Source: DAOUKH01 sp965261455 (lineage in GTDB: Bacteria > Chloroflexota > Dehalococcoidia > SHYB01). From it: a DNA stretch of 64,000 bases. Location of the stretch: contig OZ253453.1 in NCBI GenBank assembly GCA_965261455.1, forward strand, positions 2,418,001 to 2,482,000, in the 5' to 3' direction. The position numbers were made by a program, and so were the translations under genes. The notes beneath the pieces were generated by a model. That model made no database searches. It saw only the letters and a list, made by a program, of their open reading frames with translations, and was not told the DNA's origin. The first letter of the stretch is position 1. The number at the start of each line of letters is the position of its first letter. Positions 49,367 through 56,642 of the stretch are shown here, in pieces.

Positions 49367-49757
49367 ATGGACCATTAGCTACTACCAGAGCAAACTGGCG
49401 CATGAGACGGACTCCACGGACCTGTACGACGCCCTCGAGAACGGCGAAGCCGTTGTCGTGGTCGATGGCCGTGCTGCGGGCGCCTATGCTCACGAGCACA
49501 TCCCGGATGCGATCAGTCTCCCTCACAGGGAGATAAGCGCCGAAACGACCGCCTCGTTTGACAGGTCGAAGCTCTACGTCTGCTACTGCGACGGCATCGG
49601 GTGCAATGCGTCGACGAAGACCGCTTTGAAGCTCCTGACGCTGGGTTTCCAGGTGCGTGAACTCATCGGAGGGCTGGACTGGTGGAAGCGGGACGGCTAC
49701 CCGACCCACCTGTCGGAAGCGGGGGCCAGACTCGAGATACAGTGCGGCTGCAACTAG
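49367..49757 (+). pseudogene. Rhodanese-like protein, frameshifted at codon 3
   Basis: A GGAGAAGG ribosome site and ATG at 49367 open MDH-stop. One base added after ATGGAC (49370-49374) gives MDTISYYQSKLAHETDSTD, which runs straight into the long frame VVVVDGRAAGAYAHEHIPDA, CYCDGIGCNASTKTALKL and GGLDWWKRDGYP. This is the full rhodanese-like family of about 130 residues; the catalytic Cys is in CYCDGIGC. Rhodaneses transfer sulfane sulfur. Damage is one base, so a sequencing error or a very recent loss. Confidence 0.75.
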
Positions 49758-49780
49758 GCCACGCGGACTCAGGCTTTCGC

Positions 49781-50170
49781 CTACTCGGCCTCGTATATCT
49801 CGAGGCCCAACGCTCGCTCGCCGGGCCCGCTCGACCGTCCGGGGCAGGCTGAGACCGCGACGATGCACGGCATCAGCGCCCGCAGGTCGATGTGGTCGCC
49901 TGCCTTCACGTCGAACGGCTCCTCCCAGAACGTCCGGCCGTTCTCGTCGATCCCCGTGCGCATGAAGATGTTGAACGGGTCGTGCACGTAGTTCCCATCG
50001 AGACCGAACGGCTCCACCGCCCTGGCGAGGATCTCCTGGCGCCCCGGAGAGTCGATGCCGTAGCGCTCCACCCGGCTCACGGCGCAGCACCGTCCGCTGA
50101 GCATGTCGTGCGTGACCGCCCCGCTGGGCGACGGCTGGTGCTCGACGGTGTCCTGGGTGATCTCGACTCA
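49781..50170 (-). pseudogene. DUF1989 (urea-carboxylase-associated) protein, 3' fragment
   Basis: The encoded sequence EHQPSPSGAVTHDMLSGRCC ... DPFNIFMRTGIDENGRTFWE ... VSACPGRSSGPGERALGLEI matches the C-terminal two thirds of DUF1989 proteins, which in other bacteria accompany urea amidolyase and amine metabolism. The N-terminal part is missing: reading back from VEITQDTVEHQ a stop appears at once, and the LLM gene ends 20 bases away. The only start, ATG 50104, lies inside the domain. A deletion between the two genes probably removed the 5' end. Confidence 0.75.
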
Positions 50171-50191
50171 GACCGATATGCAGCGAACCGC

Positions 50192-51070
50192 CTAGGCGCT
50201 CAGCTTCGCGGCGAGGGGAAGGATCTTCTCCGCGACTATCCGCATCTGATCGATGCAGTCCGCTTCGGTCTCGGCGAAGCCGGGGCCGACGACGACCCGG
50301 TCCGCCCCTGCCTCCAGGTAAGCCGTCACGATGTCGGGTTCCGGCGGCTTCCCGAAGATCGAAATCGGCAGAGACGCCGGGTCGCGCCCCGCCGCGCGTG
50401 CGAGGTCGTGGAGGGTAGCTCGCCGCTCCGGTAGGTCCTCCGGCGTCACCTTCTCCGGCGACCACCCGTCGCCGTAGGCAATAACACGCTCCAGCACCTT
50501 CTTCGCCACCCCGCCGAGGTAGATCGTCGGGTGCGGCCGGCGCTCCGGCCGCGGTATCGACCGAGCCGCGGGGAACCGCCAGAAGCGCCCTTCGTGGGCT
50601 ACCGCTTCGCCGGTCCAGAGCGCCTTCATCGCGCGCAGCGACTCCAGCGTCTGCCCCCACCGCCGGCTGAAGTCGACGCCCATGATGTCGGCTTCCTCTT
50701 CGAGCCAGCCTGCGCCGACGCCGAGGATCAGGCGGCCGCCGGTGTGGCGGTCGAGCGTGGCCAGCATCTTGGCGAGGCGCACCGGGTGATGCTCGGGGAT
50801 GAGCAGGACGCCGGTGCCCAGCCGGAGCGAGCTGGTCACCGCGCCGGCGCGGGACATCATGATCAGCGGGTCTTGGAAGCCGGGGACCTGGCCGTCGGTG
50901 AAGAAGGCGGAGACGCTCTTCGTCACCGCGGCGGGTGCCACGACGTGCTCGGCGAACCAGATCGAGTCAAAGCCGAGGCGCTCCGCCTCCTCCGCCACCG
51001 GCGCCGGATCGAGCACACGGTCGGGATCGTGGGGCAGGGGGAGCGGGAACGAGACGCCGATCTTCTTCAT
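50192..51070 (-). CDS. LLM-class, probably F420-dependent, oxidoreductase
   Basis: 292 residues of the luciferase-like monooxygenase fold: MKKIGVSFPLPLP, AEEAERLGFDSIWFAEHVV, GTGVLLIPEHHPVRLAKMLA, TLDRHTGGRLILGVGAGWLE and PTIYLGG. The TIGR03619-type layout suggests cofactor F420. The start is preceded by GGAGGTCTCCCCT. Substrate unknown; many LLM paralogues occur in Chloroflexota and Actinobacteria. Confidence 0.9.
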   Translation of the reverse strand: MKKIGVSFPLPLPHDPDRVLDPAPVAEEAERLGFDSIWFAEHVVAPAAVTKSVSAFFTDGQVPGFQDPLIMMSRAGAVTSSLRLGTGVLLIPEHHPVRLAKMLATLDRHTGGRLILGVGAGWLEEEADIMGVDFSRRWGQTLESLRAMKALWTGEAVAHEGRFWRFPAARSIPRPERRPHPTIYLGGVAKKVLERVIAYGDGWSPEKVTPEDLPERRATLHDLARAAGRDPASLPISIFGKPPEPDIVTAYLEAGADRVVVGPGFAETEADCIDQMRIVAEKILPLAAKLSA

Positions 51071-51187
51071 AGGGGAGACCTCCGGGTTTCGGAGCGCGCG
51101 CGGAGTCTAGGCGAGCCCTCGAACGGGGGAATCATAACGCAGTTTACCCCTGCGGCCTGAAGTCGCCCTACTTGGGCATGCGAGTCT

Positions 51188-51274
51188 TTAGGACGAATCA
51201 ACCACGTCCTTCGGCGGCGCGGGGAGCGGCTGTGGTGCACCCTTCGGCGGGCGCCATGGCTTCTTGTCCGTCAT
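51188..51274 (-). CDS. Proline-rich microprotein, 28 residues (tentative)
   Basis: MTDKKPWRPPKGAPQPLPAP followed by PKDVVDSS. Its ATG overlaps the stop of the restriction gene as ATGA, a sign of translational coupling. Composition resembles the Pro-rich microprotein at 53047-53157. No family known; may be non-functional in this decayed region. Confidence 0.3.
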   Translation of the reverse strand: MTDKKPWRPPKGAPQPLPAPPKDVVDSS

Positions 51275-51877
51275 GACAGCCCTCCGCGGAACGCGTCGGG
51301 GTTTCTATCTCGCACGCAGTGGGCGAGTCTGTCGGAGAATGCTGACATGTCGGGTTCGGTCACAATACGCGCATTCTCGGCGAAAGCGACCTCCACAATG
51401 GCCGATGCTTCCACCATGCCAGCCGCCCATGCGGGCGCATCGCGACCGGACAGTCGATTGACGGCGTCACGGAAGAAATCAACCCATCTCGTTCCATCCT
51501 GCCGAAGGCCGCTCCCAGTCGTGTCGAAGACCATGATGTAGCCTGTGACGATTTCTGGCGATAACAGTTGAACGTTCGCCATCTCTCCGGCCAGATCGTC
51601 GACACGGTTTTGGGACTGTCCCGGCGACATTACGCAGGATCGATTTCAGGCTAATGCCGAGACGCACCCTGCCATCGCGGGGCCACACTACATCCCAATT
51701 CTTTGAGCGCCCTATGCCCGGTACGGGAACCTCCGTATCGGCCCCGAGAATGCCACGCTCAGCAAGCTGCTCGACACACATGTGTGCCAGCATTGCGAGC
51801 CGTTTGGTCGACTGGCTTTTCCCCTCAACGACGGCAATACGGTACAAGTCTTCAACAGCGTCTTGCAGGGAGATCAT
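51271..51877 (-). pseudogene. Restriction-endonuclease-like gene, frameshifted
   Basis: The first part (from ATG 51877: MISLQDAVEDLYRIAVVEGK ... SKNWDVVWPRDGRVRLGISL KS) is joined in another frame to NRVDDLAGEMANVQLLSPEI ... MVFDTTGSG ... to 51271. Removing one base from the A4 run (51608-51611) restores about 201 residues. WDVVW ... GISLKS resembles a PD-(D/E)xK nuclease core, and ATGA overlap with the DNA methyltransferase gene upstream supports a type II restriction enzyme. The exact family is not recognised. Confidence 0.6.
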
Positions 51878-52181
51878 GACCCAAGGCGCGCCATTGCCAT
51901 TGAGTAATACTTGGGCTCGATCTCTATCCCAATGCTATTCCGTCCCCACTGACGGGCAGCGACTTGCGTGGATGCCGTGCCGGTGAACGGGTCGAGGACC
52001 GTATCGCCGACGAAACTGAACATCCTGACCAAGCGCTCCGCCAGTTCTACCGGGTATGGCGCTGGATGGTCTCGCGTCGAAGCACCGGGGACGTCGTTCC
52101 ATATCTGCCGGAACCATTGGGCATGCTCCTCAGCGGATATGACGCTGAGGAGGCGTGCGGCTGCGGTAGGACTGCGGTAAC
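51874..52181 (-). pseudogene. DNA methyltransferase (N4/N6 type), 5' end removed by an IS
   Basis: Encodes GYRSPTAAARLLSVISAEEH, STRDHPAPYPVELAERLVRM and FVGDTVLDPFTGTASTQVAA with IGIEIEPKYYSMA, the C-terminal half of a beta-class DNA methylase (SAM motif DPFTGT). The DPPY-type catalytic motif and the N-terminus are missing; similarity stops at about 52181, exactly where sequence of an IS1595-like transposase begins on the other strand. It overlaps the restriction gene by ATGA. Confidence 0.75.
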
Positions 52182-52715
52182 CACACGGGCTTCTTCGGCG
52201 GGCCGGTTGAGGCCGATGAGACATTCGTGGGCGGCAAGGAAAAGAACAAGCACCGCTCGAAGCGCGCCAACGTGGGCAGCGGAACGGGTGGCAAGGTTCC
52301 CGTTGCCGGTGTGAAAGACCGCACCACGGGTCAAGTCAGCGCCGCCGTGGTACCTCTGACGAATAAGCCCACGCTTGACCGCTTTGTCCGCAACCGCATC
52401 CAGGACGGGGCCAAGGTCTACACCGATGAGGCCACAATGTACGCGGACCTTCCCAACCATACCGCCGTACGGCATAGCGTCGGCGAGTACGTACGCGGCC
52501 AAGCGCACACGAACGGCATGGAGTCCTTTTGGGCGACGCTAAAGCGCGGCTTCGATGGAACCTACCACCAGATGAGCCCCAAGCACCTAGACCGCTACGT
52601 CGCCGAGTTCGAGGGGCGACACAACGCACGGCCCCAGGACACCGAGGAACAGATTCGCCGGATGGCGTCAGGAATGGAAGGCAAGCGGCTCAGGTATCAA
52701 GACCTGATTGCCTAG
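52182..52715 (+). mobile_element. IS1595-like (ISXO2-type) transposase, 5'-truncated
   Basis: Starts abruptly with GFFGGPVEADETFVGGKEKN and continues to the end of the DDE-type transposase (AGVKDRTTGQVSAAVVPL, VYTDEATMYADLPNH, QAHTNGMESFWATLKRGFDG, HLDRYVAEFEGRHNARPQDT). The first 110-130 residues with the zinc ribbon and the first helical part are missing. The remaining frame is intact. The break coincides with the truncated DNA methylase. Confidence 0.85.
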
Positions 52716-52816
52716 CTGAAAATCCACCAGCCCACCCCAATGACCACGGCAAGGGCTACGATGCGGGCCGCTATTTTGCCCAGCGTAGCCCAAAAGGAGC
52801 TCCCGAAGTCACCCAC
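52712..52816 (-). CDS. Single-helix membrane microprotein, 34 residues
   Basis: GTG start at 52816, four bases after the stop of the coiled-coil gene. MGDFGSSFWATLGKIAARIV followed by ALAVVIGVGWWIFS gives one hydrophobic helix with a Trp-rich end. Small size and spacing suggest a real third gene of the mini-operon. It overlaps the transposase stop on the other strand by four bases. No family known. Confidence 0.45.
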   Translation of the reverse strand: MGDFGSSFWATLGKIAARIVALAVVIGVGWWIFS

Positions 52817-52819
52817 AGC

Positions 52820-53047
52820 TTAGGGTGATTCCTCTCGCAGCCACTTCACATCAGCGTGAACGTCTGCAATCTTGCCTTCTAGGTGCTCGCGCAAGCTGGC
52901 GATTTCCTGCCGAACTTCTTTCTCCAAAACAGAAAGGCCGTGGTTGAAGTCAGACTTAGTTACCATCTCCTTGCGGATTTCGGCCAAGTCGGAGCGCAAC
53001 GCGGTCAGGGCTTCCGCCAGTTCGTCCTTCGTGACGTAGGTAGTCAT
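52820..53047 (-). CDS. Coiled-coil microprotein, 75 residues
   Basis: MTTYVTKDELAEALTALRSD, then LAEIRKEMVTKSDFNHGLSV and EKEVRQEIASLREHLEGKIA: heptads throughout, like DUF1640/Bdr-type small coiled coils. AAGGAAGGG precedes the ATG, which overlaps the stop of the upstream Pro-rich gene (TAATG). Probably oligomeric. Function unknown. Confidence 0.65.
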   Translation of the reverse strand: MTTYVTKDELAEALTALRSDLAEIRKEMVTKSDFNHGLSVLEKEVRQEIASLREHLEGKIADVHADVKWLREESP

Positions 53048-53157
53048 TATTCGCCCTTCCTTGGCGTAGGCGGCGGGGTTGTGACGATGGCCTTGATCAC
53101 GCTCTCGAACGTGTCAGGTATCGGTTCAGGCATTGGTTTCGGCGGTCGCCCTGCCAT
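53047..53157 (-). CDS. Proline-rich microprotein of IS1595-type elements, 36 residues
   Basis: MAGRPPKPMPEPIPDTFESV followed by IKAIVTTPPPTPRKGE. A strong GGGGGGAG ribosome site lies four bases before the ATG. Similar short RPPKPMPExIPDTxE proteins are, as far as I recall, common next to transposases of this group; that link is from memory. Role unknown. Confidence 0.55.
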   Translation of the reverse strand: MAGRPPKPMPEPIPDTFESVIKAIVTTPPPTPRKGE

Positions 53158-53239
53158 TGCTCCCCCCTTCAAGGGAATTGTGTCGCGTATGGGTACAAGC
53201 ACCGTAGCGTTAACGCTATAGGCTGTCAATTGGTTTGCG

Positions 53240-53859
53240 TCACAGTGGGTAGGATTGTATGTAATTCCCCTTGCAGACTCCGTGACCATGAGGCGCATTC
53301 CTTTCTACGCCGTAAGCTCGGCGTAGAAAGGCGCTTGCCCGCGAGCCCGTGCGCAAGGTTGCGCATCTGTTCCGTTGTGTCCTGGGGGCGGTCGTTGTGC
53401 CGCCCCCCAACTTGGCGACGTAGCGCCCCAGGTGCTTGGGCGGTGTTTGTTCTTTTCCTTGCCGCCCACGTAGGTCCCGTCGACTTCGACTGGTCCCTCG
53501 AACAGCGGATGATCGGCGGCCCACGCCTTGCGGATGCGATGCGCGAGATGCCAAGCGGTCTTTTGAGAGACGCCAAGGTCTCGGTGGAGCTTCATGCTGG
53601 AGACGCCCTTCTTCACCGAGAAATCGGACCGGCAATCGTTGCAGCGGAAGGGCTGCGGCTTACGATTGGTGCGGTGCTGGATGTTCTTGGGGTCGCAGCG
53701 CGGGCACGGTATACCGTCCGGCCAACGAGCGTCAACAAACCACTGCTCGGTGAACTCCGGGTCGGAAAACATCTCGGCCGCCCGAACGAGCGAGATGCCC
53801 CTGCGGTATGCCCTGCCCGGAGCTTTCACTGGTTTCTTGCCCTTTGTCGCCGTCGCCAC
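53240..53859 (-). mobile_element. IS1595-like transposase, internally deleted
   Basis: N-terminal part intact from ATG 53859: ISLVRAAEMFSDPEFTEQWF, zinc ribbon CPRCDPKN ... FRCNDCRSDFSVKKG, KTAWHLAHRIRKAWAADHPL and GPVEVDGTYVGGKEKNKH. Directly after KNKH the sequence jumps to PKHLGRYVAKLGG and then loses frame, so about 330 bases of the catalytic core are gone. The intact copy has AAGCACC at both joints, pointing to a deletion between short direct repeats. Not functional. Confidence 0.85.
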
Positions 53860-54176
53860 GCTGTCTATCCTGGTGGGGGGTTATGACGGTATTTACCCCA
53901 GCAACAGGAATTCTATCAAGGGGTTCGTGTCACGCTGGGGCGTAGATTGCGTTTTAATTCCCCTCGAACGGCTGTCAACGCCCGCCGCTGATCGGTGCCG
54001 CGCGGCGTTCGACAGGAGCGGCGTTTGCCCTTTAAACGCCGCACGCTATACTAGACGTAAGGTGTGGTCCATGCCACGTTGCTGGTGTGCACGCCGGACC
54101 CCCGCCGCATAACTAGGGCGCGCGCCCCTCGCCAGAGGATGGCCCCCCTCGCGGTGTTTGATACTGGAGGAGCCCC
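53860..54176. other. Intergenic region, possible IS end and promoter
   Basis: No gene seen. GGGGGTTATGACGGTATTTA at 53875 may be an IS terminal sequence, but no matching inverted end was found. The right half holds the promoter and palindrome of the radical SAM gene. Confidence 0.4.
54018..54052 (+). promoter_or_regulatory. Palindrome and -10 box before the radical SAM gene
   Basis: GCGGCGTTT (54018-54026) and AAACGCCGC (54034-54042) form a perfect 9-bp inverted repeat with a 7-base gap; TATACT (54047-54052) follows after four bases. The repeat would cover the -35 region, a good place for an operator. Transcription would start near 54060. Confidence 0.5.
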
Positions 54177-55622
54177 ATGACCCAAGCCGCCGCATCGCCG
54201 CAAAACGAGCCCCGCTCCGAGACCTACGCCCCGCACGATTGGAAAGCGGAGGACTTCGCCTCCGAGAAGTATCGCGCGGTCAACATCCACAACTTCGAGC
54301 AGTTGCCCCAGATTCAGGCAATGCCGGAGGAAATCCGGCGCGCCGTAACCGTCGTTGGCAACGTGCTGCCGTTCAAGTCGAACCGCTACGTTGTCGACCA
54401 TCTCATCGATTGGGACGCCGCCCCCGACGACGGCATGTTCCGCCTCACCTTTCCCCAGCGGGATATGATCAGCCCCGAGCATTTCGACCGCATGGACGCC
54501 GCGCTCGACCAGGGCCTCCCGGCGGACAAGATCCGGGCGGTGGCCGACGACATCCGCATGACGTTGAATCCGCACCCCGCCGGCCAGAAAGAGCACAACG
54601 TGCCCGCGCTCGAAGGCGTGATGCTGGAAGGGATGCAGCACAAGTACCGCGAGACCGTGCTCTTCTTCCCCAGTCAGGGCCAGACGTGCCACGCCTATTG
54701 CACCTTCTGCTTCCGCTGGCCCCAGTTCGTGGGCATGAAGGACCAGAAGTTCGCCATGCGCGAGGCCGACCGCCTCGCCGACTACACGGCGGCCCATCCG
54801 GAGATCAGCGATGTGCTCTTCACCGGCGGCGACCCCCTGATCATGAAGACGAAGAACCTGCGTCAGTACGTCGAGCCCCTGCTGCAGCCCGGCGTAGGGC
54901 ACCAACTTCGCACCATCCGCATCGGCTCGAAGGCCATCGCCTACTGGCCTCACCGCTTCCTCTACGACAACGACGCCGACGACCTGCTCCGCCTCTTTGA
55001 AGAGGTCACGAACGCGGGGCTGCAGCTCGCTCTCATGGCCCACTTCAACCATCCCGCGGAGTTGCGGACAGAGGCAGCGTTGGAGGCGGTGCGGCGGATT
55101 CGCGCCACCGGCGCCCAGATCCGCACCCAGACGCCCCTCCTCAAACACATCAACGCCGACCCGACGACGCTCTCCGACATGTGGGTCGAGCAGACGCAGA
55201 CCGGCTGCGTGCCCTACTACCTGTTCGTCGCCCGCGACACCGGAGCCAAACGCTACTTCGAGATTCCCCTAGTGGAGTGCTGGGAAACCTTCCGCCAGGC
55301 CTACAAGCGCGTCAGCGGCCTAGCCCGCACCGTCCGCGGCCCGAGCATGTCGGCCACCCCGGGCAAGGTGCAAGTGCTCGGCGTCGTCGAGCACGCCGGC
55401 GAACGCATGATCGCCCTGAACTTCCTCCAGGGCCGCGACCCCGATTGGGTAGGACGCCCCTTCTTCGCCAAGTACGACGCCAAGGCCTCCTGGCTCGACG
55501 AGCTCGAACCCATCGACGGCGGAGAGTTCTTCTACGAGGCGCGGATGCGCGAGCTGCTCGCCGAAGAAGGCAGCCCTTGGGCGCGGCCCGAGACGCGGTT
55601 GCTCTTGGAAAGTGCCGCTTAA
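54177..55622 (+). CDS. KamA-family radical SAM protein (lysine 2,3-aminomutase-like)
   Basis: 481 residues. The 4Fe-4S motif is Cys171-x3-Cys175-x2-Cys178 (QTCHAYCTFCFRW), followed by FTGGDPLIM and a PLP-lysine candidate in SMSATPGKVQVLG. The family moves an amino group between carbons 2 and 3 of lysine or a related amino acid, with SAM and PLP. The sequence differs from classical clostridial KamA around the PLP site, so lysine is not certain; beta-lysine could serve as compatible solute precursor. GGAGGAG ribosome site before ATG. Confidence 0.87.
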   Translation: MTQAAASPQNEPRSETYAPHDWKAEDFASEKYRAVNIHNFEQLPQIQAMPEEIRRAVTVVGNVLPFKSNRYVVDHLIDWDAAPDDGMFRLTFPQRDMISPEHFDRMDAALDQGLPADKIRAVADDIRMTLNPHPAGQKEHNVPALEGVMLEGMQHKYRETVLFFPSQGQTCHAYCTFCFRWPQFVGMKDQKFAMREADRLADYTAAHPEISDVLFTGGDPLIMKTKNLRQYVEPLLQPGVGHQLRTIRIGSKAIAYWPHRFLYDNDADDLLRLFEEVTNAGLQLALMAHFNHPAELRTEAALEAVRRIRATGAQIRTQTPLLKHINADPTTLSDMWVEQTQTGCVPYYLFVARDTGAKRYFEIPLVECWETFRQAYKRVSGLARTVRGPSMSATPGKVQVLGVVEHAGERMIALNFLQGRDPDWVGRPFFAKYDAKASWLDELEPIDGGEFFYEARMRELLAEEGSPWARPETRLLLESAA

Positions 55623-55716
55623 GCGGTCCGTAGCACCGCCTAAGCGGTCCGTAGAGCGGATAGGCCGGTAGCGTTTCCGGCGCGCCGCGCGCCTTCGGCG
55701 CGTTGGGGAATTGGCG

Positions 55717-55989
55717 CTATTTGCAGGCGTAACCCCACTGGCGCATCTGCTCGTTCACATGGACGCCGCCCACGTAAACGTCCGCCGAAGGCCTGCCGTT
55801 GGCCTCGCCGCGCCTCTCTAATCGCACCTCTTTGCCCCGGACGAGCCTGGCGAGGCGGCGCACGCCGAGCTGAAAGCCGGGCTCGCCGCCGGCGGGCGCG
55901 CACACGTCCGCCAAGGTGATCTCTCCGCCTGGATCGCACTGCATCGTGCCGCCGTCCAGGGCTCTTTGAACGCGTACGGTCTCTGGCAT
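55717..55989 (-). CDS. Staphylococcal-nuclease-like (SNase fold) small protein
   Basis: 90 residues: VQRALDGGTMQCDPGGEITL, ADVCAPAGGEPGFQLGVRRL, ARLVRGKEVRLERRGEANGR, ADVYVGGVHVNEQMRQWGYA. The order follows SNase domains (VxxVxDGDT, L.G.DAPE, GR..A.VYV.g..vn..m...G.A), but the catalytic Arg after the first strands and the DGDT Asp are changed, so nuclease activity is doubtful. No signal peptide from the ATG 55989; the frame is open upstream. Confidence 0.55.
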   Translation of the reverse strand: MPETVRVQRALDGGTMQCDPGGEITLADVCAPAGGEPGFQLGVRRLARLVRGKEVRLERRGEANGRPSADVYVGGVHVNEQMRQWGYACK

Positions 55990-56161
55990 CCGACTGGTTC
56001 TCCGAAACTGAAGCGCGCGCCGCGTGGCCTCCGAATGAGGCCCGGCGAGTATAGCATCGGGTGCGGCCCGCCCCGCGTTTGACTGAGCGTTCGTGAAAAG
56101 ATGCACACTCCCTCAAGAACGTGTAAAATCTTGGCGACGACCTCTCGCAACGGGGGAAGCC

Positions 56162-56611
56162 TTGCCGCGGCTGAAAACGATAGCGTTCCTTGCGTCCGCG
56201 ATTCTCGCGGGCGTCCTCCTGTTCACCGCCTGCCAGTTCACCGAGTTCACCGAGGTCGACGTCGAGCTCGGCAAGGAATGGAGCGGCGGCGAGACTGAGG
56301 GATTCCTCCACACCAACTACGCTTCCGTCCCCGAGGGCGAGGTCACGTTCGCGGTGAAGAACGAGGGCACCTTCAAGCACGACTTCATCGTGCTTGAGAC
56401 CGACCTCGAGCCGGAGAACCTGATCGTCGCGGGCAACCGAGTGGAACTGGACCTTTCGGGCACGGAGCGCGGGCGCATCCAGCCCCGCTACCTGCTGCCC
56501 GGCGGATCGAACAGCCACACGTTCAAGCTGAAGCCCGGCGACTACGTGCTCCTGAGCAACGAGCCCGGGGATTACCTCTCGGGCATGTTCGCCGCCCTCT
56601 CGGTCGAGTAG
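56162..56611 (+). CDS. Cupredoxin-like lipoprotein, copper site degenerate
   Basis: 149 residues from TTG 56162, with GGGGGAAG two bases upstream. Signal LKTIAFLASAILAGVLLFTAC has a lipobox (FTAC, Cys24 area). The rest is a small beta sandwich resembling sulfocyanin/plastocyanin-like domains: VTFAVKNEGTFKHDFIVLET and KPGDYVLLSNEPGDYLSGMF. The first His (FKHDF) and the Met are kept, but the usual Cys (LLC) is Ser and the second His (GHY) is Asp, so copper binding is unlikely or altered. Confidence 0.7.
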   Translation: MPRLKTIAFLASAILAGVLLFTACQFTEFTEVDVELGKEWSGGETEGFLHTNYASVPEGEVTFAVKNEGTFKHDFIVLETDLEPENLIVAGNRVELDLSGTERGRIQPRYLLPGGSNSHTFKLKPGDYVLLSNEPGDYLSGMFAALSVE

Positions 56612-56642
56612 GCGCCCGCTCCGGCCCGCCCGGGTCCCGTCC

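Noticed and set aside
52047..52508. 153-codon minus-strand frame across the methylase-transposase junction
   Set aside because: Spans the joint between two damaged genes and contains no motif of its own.
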